Source of the DNA: a virus
IMG/VR virus record: IMGVR_UViG_3300030693_000028
Coordinates: 1 to 22,332 of that record
Reading direction: 5' to 3' (one strand)
Length of the DNA: 22,332 bases
Shown here: positions 1 to 7,542 of the stretch, piece after piece
Numbering within the stretch: the stretch's first letter is position 1
Layout of the letters: each line of letters starts with the position of its first letter
Translations under genes and position numbers: made by a program
Notes under the pieces: model-generated
The model's database searches: none
What the model was told of the DNA's origin: nothing
The model's input: the letters and a program-made list of their open reading frames with translations, nothing else

Positions 1-166
1 CTGCGAATCCCACCACTGTTTCATCAGCATAGGCCACCCATGCATCTGGAGAATTGTTCAATGACCGAGCCATTGTTTCCTGCTGATCCATAGGTAGCAT
101 GGCTAAGCATTGAGGATAAATCAAGCCGTGTAGACGAGGCCCATCGGTGTGGTAGATTTGAATCAT
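1..166 (-). CDS. Partial N-terminus of a possible acetyltransferase-like virion protein
   Basis: The reading frame opens at an ATG whose first bases overlap the TGA of the nozzle gene (ATGA) and runs off the left edge, so only about 55 residues are visible (MIQIYHTDGPRLHG onward). A GGGG run just before the ATG can serve as a ribosome-binding site. The last visible stretch, DAWVAYADETVVGFA, resembles the first strands of GNAT acetyltransferases, where a sensed 'vAe.dg.vvGf' motif is usual. Acyltransferase-like proteins are known at this position, after the tail tubular genes, in several podoviruses. The assignment is inferred from a short fragment; another internal virion protein is equally possible. 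Confidence 0.5.
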   Translation of the reverse strand, partial: MIQIYHTDGPRLHGLIYPQCLAMLPMDQQETMARSLNNSPDAWVAYADETVVGFA

Positions 167-2970
167 CCCCCGCGCGATCCTTGATCGCCTTGGGTGATGG
201 AAGGGAAGACCCCTAGGATAGTGGCCGGGTATGGGAGGGATTGCTGAATGCAATACTGGCCGGGGACGTTGTAGGTGGGGTCGAGAAAGGTCCGGGCATC
301 ACCGGTGACGAGATCGGATACCACCTGGGAAGCTTGACCGGTGAGCATTGAGGACACATTGCCGACGACAAGGTCCTTCATCGGGACGAGATTGTTGAAG
401 GTCGAACCGATGGAAAGGCCAAGGGTCTCGGTTACTCGGATATCGACGTTGTTGATCTTCTTGACCTTGCCTTGAATTGTGGGCTCGCCAAGGTCTAGGG
501 CAAGGGTCTGGAGTTGAGCGATGAAGCCGAGACCGACGGTGACCTTACTAGCGGCCGTGCCAATAGTGAACTCTCCGTCCGCCGGCATCACAAATGGCGT
601 GATCACCTTGCCATCGGCAAGACCTGTAACAGTCTGCCCAGCGAGGAACTGTGCACCGGAGAACTCGGTGGCAGGTGCTCCGACGTATTGAATGCCGCAA
701 TCCACAGTCCAAGCATCAACAGCACCGCCAGGGTAAGTACGCTCGGCCACTCGCTCAATGTATTGGACAGACTGGCCTTCAATCGTTCGCGCAACCACTG
801 TGTAAATCGCATCGACTTCTCCCGCGGTGGCTGTGCCTTCGGTGACGGTGGCGACCGATTTGAACAAGCCGCCGGGGGTGGAGGAATGGCACCATGCGGT
901 GAACTCCTGCTCTTTGAGGAAAGTGAGGGTGAGCATGACGCCATCGTTGCGTACAGCCCAGACTACCTTGAAGGGTTCCTCAGCCCATGCCCATTCTTGA
1001 ACGGTGAAACCGTAGAAAAGGTGGCTGGAGATAACGGATATATCGGTTCCGGTGAAGACATTGGCGTAGATGTTATAGGCGCTGTCGCGGACGATCGAAC
1101 CTTTGGATTGCATATAGAGCACATCAAAGTTCGACACAATTGGCGGCACATCGCTCGCGCCATTGAAGGATTGGGCGTTAGCAACGAGGGCACTTGGGGA
1201 TACAGCAGTTCCATTCCCACCTCCTGTAATCAACCACGAGGCCTTGTTGGTGAGGATGAGAAGGCCAGTGGTTTGTGAGATCATTGACTTGATGGTGTTA
1301 AGTTGGCCTGAGACAAGAGTCCCTGTGATCGAGTCGGTGGCCTCACTTGGATTGCTGACGTTGAAGTTAAAGTACGACCCCGGCTGCGACATGTAGAAGG
1401 TTTGTGGAGCGCCAGTGGGCGCGGCCAGCACTAGGCGTTGTTGGAAGAATCCCGGGACCGATGGATAGCCATTTGAGCTTGCCGCAAGAGTTGCGGTCGC
1501 AGTGGCGCCAGTTGGAGAGAAGGTCATCGTCGGCACTGAGGTGTAACCAGCGCCAGGGTTGAGTACCTGTACCACCCCAACGCCCCAAGTTAGATTCGCG
1601 GTGGCGCCAGTTCCAGCCCCTGAAGTGGTTAGCTGAGCCACTGGATTGGTTGGGGTCGAACCAGAAGTCACTGCACCATTGACGACTAAGCTCCATGTGG
1701 CTATAGCACTGCCTGAAAGTGTAGCTACTTTGAGGACTACACCGTTAGTAAACGAAACAGTATCACCGATAGCATATCCAGTACCTCCGGAGGCAACAGT
1801 GAAAGTAACCAAAGTCAAAACAGCAGCCAGGGATGCTGCAATGGTACTAGATGCCACTGTAGGAGTTACCGATGGCACCATTGTGTAGGTGCTACCATTG
1901 GTAATGGTGACCGACGCAATCCCCTCACCCTGAAAAGGGTTCTTAGCGATCGGTGGGGTTTGGGAAAAGTCGGGGCCGATATTGGAATCGACAAAAGTAG
2001 TGCCGGTGGTTGTGCCAATGAAACCATAAGTTGAACCCGGCGGAACCACACCGAAATAGCTGACGTCGGATTCGTAGACATTATACGCCACTGCGCTCGG
2101 TGCTGGGTCCCATGTTATTGAGATTGATCCAGCTATACTACGAATGTCATAGGTTGGTCCGATAGTTGCCGGTACGCTCTGGGATGATTCCTGCCCATTG
2201 GCATCGATTGAGGTGATAACGTATGAATAATATGTTGATATTGGGGCTGAGCCGGGTGATGGAAAATTCTCCGCAGTAGCAGCGATACCCGGTGGGGCTG
2301 AGGCTGTGGAGCCTATTACGATTGGAAGCAGAGTCCAATTGGCCGCAGTGATAATGGTAAGGACATAAGGCGTGTAGCTGGGATGACATAGTATTAGTTC
2401 GGAGACGTTCTGAGCGAACTTGACAACGGCAAGATCAGCTGCGGCGTAAGGTGAGACGATGGTGTAAACACGCGAGGCGGCAGCAGGAAGGGTGAAAGGA
2501 TTACTGACGATTACATTACCGAATAGATCAGTTAGAGTAAAGGTATTGGTAGTAATACCTTGCACGATGTAGTAATTACCATCAGCAAATATCCAATCAT
2601 TGTTGGCATAGCCATGATTTGCATCGGTGAAGACTTCTGGCGGGCCTGCGGTTGCTGATGTGATCGAGGTGGCCGTTTCGAGAACCGGTGCACCATCAAC
2701 GATGAATCGAATGTATTGATCGCCGAACTCCAGCACGTAGCCAACGTCGAAGGTCACCTGCATGGGGATCAGGCGGACGGGTGTGGCGGACTTGTAGCAC
2801 TGGAGGATGTACTTGGTGCCAGAGCGGGTACTGGCACCACCACGGTAGTCGACGAAGAAGTTGGAAAGAAGTGCAGCGCCAGAGCGGTACTTAGCGAGGT
2901 CCACGCGGGCGTAGAGGGACGGGGCCCATTCACCGGTGTTGAAGCTGGCTTGAATTGCAAGGTCGCTCAT
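163..2970 (-). CDS. Tail nozzle protein (tail tubular protein B-like)
   Basis: This 935-residue protein would form the distal ring of the short tail, below the adaptor. Its N-terminus (SFNTGEWAPSLYARVDLAKY, then RGGASTRSGTKYI) carries the family signature of a gain of 'GEW.P.l..RvDl.kY' followed by 'GG...RpGT'. The second signature block begins near residue 503 (GFFQQRLVLA) and continues with LTNKASWLI, PIVSNFDVLYMQSKG and RNDGVMLTLTF, ending in QYIERVAERTY. Between them lie a fibronectin-III-like region (about 225-338, with TYYSYVITSIDANGQES and AYNVYESD) and an inserted Gly/Thr-rich beta module (about 350-497, with GGTGY and GAGY turns). The insert is related to one in the adjacent adaptor. 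The gene starts 3 bases after the adaptor stop. The middle of the gene is lower in GC than its ends, which fits inserted modules. Family assignment is secure; the ring role comes from the family. Confidence 0.9.
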   Translation of the reverse strand: MSDLAIQASFNTGEWAPSLYARVDLAKYRSGAALLSNFFVDYRGGASTRSGTKYILQCYKSATPVRLIPMQVTFDVGYVLEFGDQYIRFIVDGAPVLETATSITSATAGPPEVFTDANHGYANNDWIFADGNYYIVQGITTNTFTLTDLFGNVIVSNPFTLPAAASRVYTIVSPYAAADLAVVKFAQNVSELILCHPSYTPYVLTIITAANWTLLPIVIGSTASAPPGIAATAENFPSPGSAPISTYYSYVITSIDANGQESSQSVPATIGPTYDIRSIAGSISITWDPAPSAVAYNVYESDVSYFGVVPPGSTYGFIGTTTGTTFVDSNIGPDFSQTPPIAKNPFQGEGIASVTITNGSTYTMVPSVTPTVASSTIAASLAAVLTLVTFTVASGGTGYAIGDTVSFTNGVVLKVATLSGSAIATWSLVVNGAVTSGSTPTNPVAQLTTSGAGTGATANLTWGVGVVQVLNPGAGYTSVPTMTFSPTGATATATLAASSNGYPSVPGFFQQRLVLAAPTGAPQTFYMSQPGSYFNFNVSNPSEATDSITGTLVSGQLNTIKSMISQTTGLLILTNKASWLITGGGNGTAVSPSALVANAQSFNGASDVPPIVSNFDVLYMQSKGSIVRDSAYNIYANVFTGTDISVISSHLFYGFTVQEWAWAEEPFKVVWAVRNDGVMLTLTFLKEQEFTAWCHSSTPGGLFKSVATVTEGTATAGEVDAIYTVVARTIEGQSVQYIERVAERTYPGGAVDAWTVDCGIQYVGAPATEFSGAQFLAGQTVTGLADGKVITPFVMPADGEFTIGTAASKVTVGLGFIAQLQTLALDLGEPTIQGKVKKINNVDIRVTETLGLSIGSTFNNLVPMKDLVVGNVSSMLTGQASQVVSDLVTGDARTFLDPTYNVPGQYCIQQSLPYPATILGVFPSITQGDQGSRGG

Positions 2971-2973
2971 TGT

Positions 2974-4053
2974 TCACCAAGCCGGGAATGCTTCGCCCCA
3001 GTCAAAGCCGGAGTACGGCCCTGACATGAAGCCTTCGGTGTAGGCGACGCCGCGGATGCGAATCCAATCGGGGGTGACATCGTTGATGGTGAGGCCTTCA
3101 TTGCCGTCGATAGAGCGGGCCTGCTCGATGGAGCGGTTAGCGAGGCCGACGAGATCGTTGGCGCGCTTCTTGTCCCCAGTGAGGGCAACCGAGAGGTGGG
3201 CCCCAAGGATATCCGCCCAAGCCTTTTGGAACAGCGGGTCCATCACGTTGGGATCGGTGACCTGCTTCACGTAGGCGAGGGTGGCGAACTCTTGATTGGT
3301 GAGGATTACTCGTTGGTCGGCCGCTGGGCCGAAGGTCAGGTTGAAGGTGGCGCCGATGCCTGAACCAGTGGTGGTTCCTTGGGCTACCGGGTTGGCTTGG
3401 GCAACGAAGTAGGAGCCACCTGCGGTTCCACCATTGAGGACCGGGACCACACAGACTGCGGATACCACGCCACCGGGGGCTGCTGTGACGAGTAATTGCA
3501 CGGGCGCACCAATTGGTGGATTGGTATTGAGCCCAGCAATGCCTGTGATAATGTCTCCAACATTGTATCCAGTTCCACCATCAACGACGGCAGCGGCTGT
3601 GACGGGAATGAATGTGTCATTCTGAACCTTGTAAACAACCGGCTGCCCCCGCCAGAACGCGGCTGCGCCCCCGGTGACCGCGGTGGTGATCGGGACTCCA
3701 GAGGCATAGCCGGTCTGGTTCGCGGGGATGATCCAACAGGCACGGAGGCAATCGACGGGGTATTGATATTCGTAGGCCCATGGGGGTGGGGGCTGACCCG
3801 GTGACCACAATGGGGTGGCCGCTGAGGTGTTCTCTGGAGTGCCGGGTACCGATGAGATGTAGGTTAGGTTCGCCGTTTTGAGGTGGGAGTCCCATGGCGC
3901 GAGTCGGGCCAAATCATCACGAAGCTGGTTCATGATGATGTTGGCCTGTATTGCCTCATTGGTTGAGTTCGCAGCCAACTCCGCATCGGTCACAGTCGTG
4001 CGGGTGCCGAGGCACTGTAAAGCTCTATTTACTATATCAGTATTTGTGGTCAT
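2974..4053 (-). CDS. Head-to-tail adaptor (tail tubular protein A-like)
   Basis: The 359-residue product matches the adaptor family that joins the portal to the tail nozzle. The N-terminus (TDIVNRALQCLGTRTTVTD) is the usual 'i.NraL..iG....i.d' helix. It is followed by RDDLARLAPWDSHLK and by WAYEYQYPVDCLRACWI, the conserved 'W.Y.Y..P.Dcl' block near residues 92-107. The C-terminal helical part (QEFATLAYVKQVTDPNVMDP, then WADILGAHLSVALTGDK) is also typical. Residues about 150-245 are an insertion with a GGTGYNVGD turn, homologous to an insertion in the nozzle. It starts 3 bases after the preceding stop with a GGGAAG-type ribosome-binding site. At 359 residues it is longer than the T7 gp11 type, largely because of the insert. 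Confidence 0.87.
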   Translation of the reverse strand: MTTNTDIVNRALQCLGTRTTVTDAELAANSTNEAIQANIIMNQLRDDLARLAPWDSHLKTANLTYISSVPGTPENTSAATPLWSPGQPPPPWAYEYQYPVDCLRACWIIPANQTGYASGVPITTAVTGGAAAFWRGQPVVYKVQNDTFIPVTAAAVVDGGTGYNVGDIITGIAGLNTNPPIGAPVQLLVTAAPGGVVSAVCVVPVLNGGTAGGSYFVAQANPVAQGTTTGSGIGATFNLTFGPAADQRVILTNQEFATLAYVKQVTDPNVMDPLFQKAWADILGAHLSVALTGDKKRANDLVGLANRSIEQARSIDGNEGLTINDVTPDWIRIRGVAYTEGFMSGPYSGFDWGEAFPAW

Positions 4054-4056
4054 CTG

Positions 4057-4242
4057 TTAGTACTTCCCTTGGGTCCCGCAACAACCGTGATTGGTGCCGT
4101 TCCGTCCGACCTCGGTCTTGTTCTTCGGGCCGACGGGTTCCGAGTATGGGATCGGCTTCGGGTCGCATTTGCCACCGTTGGTCGCCCGAGCGACCTGACC
4201 AGCACCAGAGTCCTTACCGTATGCGTCGAGGATATCGCTCAT
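4057..4242 (-). CDS. Small hypothetical protein (61 aa)
   Basis: I do not recognise a named family. The protein is 61 residues, rich in Gly, Asn, Lys and Pro, with no hydrophobic core, so it is probably extended or disordered. The C-terminus reads NHGCCGTQGKY. The short ending G-T/S-Q-G-K plus an aromatic residue is shared with the gene two places upstream (4544-4753). The start overlaps the upstream stop by one base (TAATG), and the adaptor begins 3 bases after its stop, so translation is probably coupled within the operon. Being placed between head and tail genes suggests a minor virion or assembly role, but nothing in the sequence proves it. Confidence 0.7.
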   Translation of the reverse strand: MSDILDAYGKDSGAGQVARATNGGKCDPKPIPYSEPVGPKNKTEVGRNGTNHGCCGTQGKY

Positions 4243-4547
4243 TACATTCTCCTATCGATGTTGGCGTCAGCGATCGTTGCGGTCTGGGAGTCACGGGGGA
4301 AGACCGAAGGGCGAAGTGGGGCTTCGGTTTCCTCTTCGGTCTCCTCTACAGCGGCCTGTTTCTTCGAGGCCTCCGCGGCCTGAGCTTCCTTCTGTCGAGC
4401 CACACCAGCTTCCTTGATCTTGGCGTTGAGTTCCAGAAGCTCGGTCATCGCCGCATTGGATAGCGAGCCCAGCTTGCCACTATGCCCAGCGCATTGGGCG
4501 ACGATGTTGAGCAGATGCGAAACGTGTTCGTGATCGAAGTCGCTCAT
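4242..4547 (-). CDS. Hypothetical helical, charged protein (101 aa)
   Basis: Two ATG codons lie six bases apart. I choose the second (4547) because it forms an ATGA overlap with the stop of the upstream gene and because the AAGGA element sits 8 bases before it; only 2 bases separate that element from the first ATG. The protein begins MSDFDHEHVSHLLNIV. It has a predicted helical middle (AAMTELLELNAKIKEAGVAR), then an Ala/Glu/Lys-rich stretch ending in ETEEETEA, and a short C-terminal tail. That pattern suggests a coiled or disordered accessory protein. No family is recognised. It is co-translated with its neighbours in the head-tail region. Confidence 0.75.
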   Translation of the reverse strand: MSDFDHEHVSHLLNIVAQCAGHSGKLGSLSNAAMTELLELNAKIKEAGVARQKEAQAAEASKKQAAVEETEEETEAPLRPSVFPRDSQTATIADANIDRRM

Positions 4548-4753
4548 TTCCATTTTCCTTGTGATCCGTGTTCATGGGACGTGCAGGAGCCCATCGGTGC
4601 TTCGAATCCGCGGCCGGAGTAAAGCTGTGGGCCGGAGCCATTGACGTGAACCTGATGGGACCCGATCTCCGACACCGCTGCGGGTGATACCACGTTAGGT
4701 GAGGGATCGGTCTTGCGACCGCCGTTCGAGTTGTTGCCTGAACCTTGTTTCAT
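4544..4753 (-). CDS. Small hypothetical Gly/Ser-rich protein (69 aa)
   Basis: A strong ribosome-binding site (AAAGGAGA, 5 bases before the ATG) and ATGA overlaps at both ends support this as a real gene. The 69-residue product (MKQGSGNNSNGGRKTD...) is polar and low-complexity, with a GRGFEAPMGSC segment and the C-terminus EHGSQGKWK. The ending resembles GTQGKY of the 61-residue protein at 4057-4242, so the two may share a short recognition tail. It is unlikely to be enzymatic. Function unknown. Confidence 0.75.
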   Translation of the reverse strand: MKQGSGNNSNGGRKTDPSPNVVSPAAVSEIGSHQVHVNGSGPQLYSGRGFEAPMGSCTSHEHGSQGKWK

Positions 4754-5151
4754 GTCTTCTCCTTTACTGGCGCTGCCAGTTGCTTGGTGTGGTCGTAACG
4801 GTTGTTGGGGTCCTCAGCCATCTCACGACGGACCTTCGTGAATGCCCCATCATCAGCATGGAGTTCTTGGAGAGCTTGCCGAAATCGATCGTGGCACCGT
4901 TCCATCTCGCGATCGATCCACGGTGGCGGGGTGATACCTAGGGTGACGTACTCGCCCTTGATATGGACGATGTCATGGAAGTAATTGGCAAACCTCCGCA
5001 TCTTCTCGGGGATTTCCTTCTCGGCTTCGCCCATGGCGAAGAGGGCCTTGGAGGTGAGTTCGCGGATAGCCTTGAGTTCTCGAGCGATGCGAAGGAGTAG
5101 ATCTCGGTCGGTCACAGAGTCGTCGAGCTTCGGCTCGGATTCATCAGCCAT
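4750..5151 (-). CDS. Hypothetical helical protein (133 aa)
   Basis: This is a soluble, charged protein with long amphipathic helices (DRDLLLRIARELKAIRELTS, and EKEIPEKMRRFANYFHDIV). A conserved-looking turn, YVTLGITPPPWIDREMERC, is followed by a further helix. Its stop overlaps the start of the next gene (ATGA), and its ATG overlaps by one base the stop of the fibre-like gene upstream (TAATG). There is no signal peptide, unlike that neighbour. I do not recognise the family. The heptad-like helices and the position just after a fibre gene would fit a chaperone or a connector, but that is inference. Confidence 0.75.
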   Translation of the reverse strand: MADESEPKLDDSVTDRDLLLRIARELKAIRELTSKALFAMGEAEKEIPEKMRRFANYFHDIVHIKGEYVTLGITPPPWIDREMERCHDRFRQALQELHADDGAFTKVRREMAEDPNNRYDHTKQLAAPVKEKT

Positions 5152-6521
5152 TAGTTAACAACTCCTCCATTGCTAGACGTACAAGCCGAGGCCCCCGGCA
5201 AGGATGCGGACGTACCTCCGGTGTTTATAACGCCGTTCAAAGTCGCGGTGCATTTAAGGCCAGTAGAAGCGCCAGAGAATGTTGGAACAAAGTCGAAGAA
5301 TATCGTCCCGCCAGTTTGCGCCAAGGCGAACTCATTTCCCCAATTGGGCCCACCAACGACTGTGATTGTGATACCGGCGGCTTCAACGGATATATAGCCG
5401 CCATTGTTGGCGTTCCAATGTACAGGCGTTGAGGCGGAACTAACCGTACCGACTTGGTAATTGCCGATGATGCGTAGGTTGCCGCCAGATACCGCAGTGA
5501 GCGATGTTCCACCACTGGTCCCTTGGGTTATGTTATTTTGCCAATTAACCACGGCGTTGTTGGTGACGACTAGTTGCTGCCCCGCGATGAAGTTGAATTC
5601 CACCCCCTGAAGCTGAGCTTGCACACCATCGAGAGTGAGGGACACCCCCGTGGCCGCTCCAATTGTGATATTCGCCGGAGTGGTGGTATTACCTTGAATG
5701 ATGTCGCAGGCCGGTCCGCACGAGCCGACTTGTGATCCGGTTAGCGTGGTATTGACTGCGTAGTTGCCAGTGGCGATGGAATAGGTGACTACCAAGCCAT
5801 TGTGGTCTAGTATAGTCTGGGCAAACGACCATGCTTTGAGTAAGGTAGCAAAAGCGGTGGTGATACCATTGCCGGTTGTGTCAGAGCCGGTTGTGGCAAT
5901 GAGGAGGGTGGTGTTAGCGCCCAGTTTGGCTCGTCCGGGTGAATTGACAATCCAGTAGTTGGAACCATCAGAGTAGAATTGAAGCGTTTGTCCAGGACCG
6001 ATGTAGGTGAAGCCGTTGAAGAGAAGTCCACCCCCTTTAATCAAACTGCCTGATCCTGTGGCTATGGCTAGAAGACCCGCGGTATCGGAGTTGGTGACTG
6101 ATATGATGGTGTTAGCGGCAAGCACTCCCGGGCTGGTGCCGGGGAGGGTATCGACCATTGGCGATCCGGAGTTGCTCCGATGGACCAGAATGTTATTCTG
6201 CGCCACCGTATAAGTTGTGCTGGCTCCGGTAATGGATGAAGTACTGGTGATTGGAGCTAGGGTAACTACACCGGTCGAGGTATTGATGGTGGCACCCCCG
6301 GATGGGGTGAAACCACCAAGGGCTCCGGAGTTGTTGTATTGAACTTGGCCATTGGTACCACCGGCCGAACCGAGAAGGGAAGCGGGGTTGATTGCCCGAG
6401 GAGTGTTGCTTGCGCCGGTGGCATTGCCACAGACTGTAGCATTCGGGAACACACCGTTGCATTGGGCCATCGCGAGGGATGGGAGGAGGAAGAGCCCGAG
6501 GGCTAAGAGGAGCTTTTTCAT
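5151..6521 (-). CDS. Beta-helix-like fibre/spike protein with Sec signal peptide
   Basis: This 456-residue protein starts with a clear Sec leader: MKK, a Leu-rich core, then S-L-A-M-A before Gln20. After the leader comes CNGVFPNATVCGN and a tail-fibre-type linker, GGTNGQVQYNNSGALGGFT (about residues 54-72), which occurs widely in phage fibres. The C-terminal half opens with IATTGSDTTGNGI and FATLLKAWSFAQ, the usual entry into right-handed beta-helix tail-spike domains. It continues with Thr/Gly/Asn-rich strand repeats. No catalytic residues can be assigned with confidence. The start is 1 base after the upstream stop, with AGGA as ribosome-binding site. A fibre carrying an export signal is odd, because tail fibres normally assemble in the cytoplasm. 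It may be exported or the hydrophobic end may have another use. Confidence 0.8.
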   Translation of the reverse strand: MKKLLLALGLFLLPSLAMAQCNGVFPNATVCGNATGASNTPRAINPASLLGSAGGTNGQVQYNNSGALGGFTPSGGATINTSTGVVTLAPITSTSSITGASTTYTVAQNNILVHRSNSGSPMVDTLPGTSPGVLAANTIISVTNSDTAGLLAIATGSGSLIKGGGLLFNGFTYIGPGQTLQFYSDGSNYWIVNSPGRAKLGANTTLLIATTGSDTTGNGITTAFATLLKAWSFAQTILDHNGLVVTYSIATGNYAVNTTLTGSQVGSCGPACDIIQGNTTTPANITIGAATGVSLTLDGVQAQLQGVEFNFIAGQQLVVTNNAVVNWQNNITQGTSGGTSLTAVSGGNLRIIGNYQVGTVSSASTPVHWNANNGGYISVEAAGITITVVGGPNWGNEFALAQTGGTIFFDFVPTFSGASTGLKCTATLNGVINTGGTSASLPGASACTSSNGGVVN

Positions 6522-6522
6522 G

Positions 6523-6954
6523 TTATTGTCCTAGGGTCCAACCGCCATTAACTAGTTCGGGTTCAAGAAGAATGGTGCCAAAGGGGGTTGCGAGTTGGAC
6601 TTGAGCAAGGTCGGAGATTAGCTCGGAACCAAAAGGGTTCACGTTGATTGTGGTAGCACCACCAGCATCGCCAGATTGGTCCACAATGATCACCGGGTTA
6701 TAAACCCATTGACCGGGGATTGCCTGTGGGCCTTGGGTTGAGGCCTTGGAGGAGGGTAGGTCGATGTTGACGACTCCGGCCGTGACCTTGAGCTTGATCA
6801 AGTTGGTCCACCGCTGGATGGGGTAGGTCCCAGCGGCGGAGATCGTGAGGATAGCGGTCACAGGAACGGTCAGCCAGCCGACAGAGGGACCTTGCCAGAC
6901 ACGGGTATACTGCCTAAAAGTACCACCCTGATCCAAATCCAATTGGCTGGCCAT
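6523..6954 (-). CDS. Hypothetical virion-associated beta protein (143 aa)
   Basis: The product begins ASQLDLDQGGTFRQYTRVW and has alternating strands throughout. A VVNIDLPSS motif sits in the middle, followed by NPVIIVDQSGDAGGATTINV and the terminal GGWTLGQ. I recall similar proteins of this length in podovirus structural operons with no assigned function, where they lie among fibre genes. No signal peptide is present, unlike the genes on both sides of this block. The start is 3 bases after the upstream stop. A small beta-sandwich attached to the tail or capsid is plausible but unproven. Confidence 0.75.
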   Translation of the reverse strand: MASQLDLDQGGTFRQYTRVWQGPSVGWLTVPVTAILTISAAGTYPIQRWTNLIKLKVTAGVVNIDLPSSKASTQGPQAIPGQWVYNPVIIVDQSGDAGGATTINVNPFGSELISDLAQVQLATPFGTILLEPELVNGGWTLGQ

Positions 6955-6957
6955 TGG

Positions 6958-7470
6958 TTAGGCCCTACGTTCGGCGACAGCAGGCTTCGCAGCAGCTTCC
7001 AACGCCAGCACTCGCTTGAGCAAGGCATCGTAGTCCTCTTTGGGCACGGTCTGGTTTGGAGCAGAGGCTGCCCCAGCGAAGGCGAGCATCATCTTCTCCA
7101 TGAATGCCTTCTCAGCGTCGTTCATTCCGCCGTTGGCTGGTAGGGTGTCGATCGGGTGGGCCCATTTGTCTTTGAGGGAATCGGAGATGGCCTCGGCCTC
7201 ATCGTTCATCGGCTCCATATCGAGGGTAGGATCACCGAGGAAGATGAAGTCGCCACGGACGAGACGAGCCCCTTCGATTTCATGAGTCACTACGCAATCG
7301 CCATCACGATTACAGTCCTGCGGATTACGAGGGTCGAGAAGGAGGCCGACCGAGAAGAGCTTTCGCACCGCTTTACCAGTGGTCCGGTCGGATTCGTTAT
7401 GTTCCCATTCGGTGCCGGGGACATTGAGGTAGTGTGAAGTCATAAGCCTCCACCTTGGTGCGTCAACCAT
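6958..7470 (-). CDS. Hypothetical conserved podovirus protein (170 aa)
   Basis: AGGAG, 7 bases before the ATG, fixes the start. The N-terminal part (WRLMTSHYLNVPGTEWEHNE, then DRTTGKAVRK and LLDPRNPQDC) belongs to a family I have seen in podovirus structural regions without a function. The middle holds a basic/acidic beta region (GDFIFLGDPTLDMEPMNDEA). The C-terminus is helical (GGMNDAEKAFMEKMMLAFAG, then EDYDALLKRVLALEAA), which suggests a coiled-coil oligomerisation tail. It has no signal peptide. It follows a 72-base gap, the largest gap in this part of the operon. Confidence 0.75.
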   Translation of the reverse strand: MVDAPRWRLMTSHYLNVPGTEWEHNESDRTTGKAVRKLFSVGLLLDPRNPQDCNRDGDCVVTHEIEGARLVRGDFIFLGDPTLDMEPMNDEAEAISDSLKDKWAHPIDTLPANGGMNDAEKAFMEKMMLAFAGAASAPNQTVPKEDYDALLKRVLALEAAAKPAVAERRA

Positions 7471-7508
7471 ATCAGACTCCTGTGGTTAGATGTTTCCAGA
7501 TTTCTCTA

Positions 7509-7532
7509 CGTTTGATTCTTCCAATCAGAACG
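7509..7532. other. Short intergenic hairpin
   Basis: Within the 72-base gap between two structural genes, a nine-pair stem (CGTTTGATT against AATCA-g-AACG, one bulged base) closes a 5-base loop. Neither flank has a clear T tract, so it is not a convincing terminator. An mRNA processing or stabilising role is possible. Confidence 0.35.
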
Positions 7533-7542
7533 CGCTTGAACA

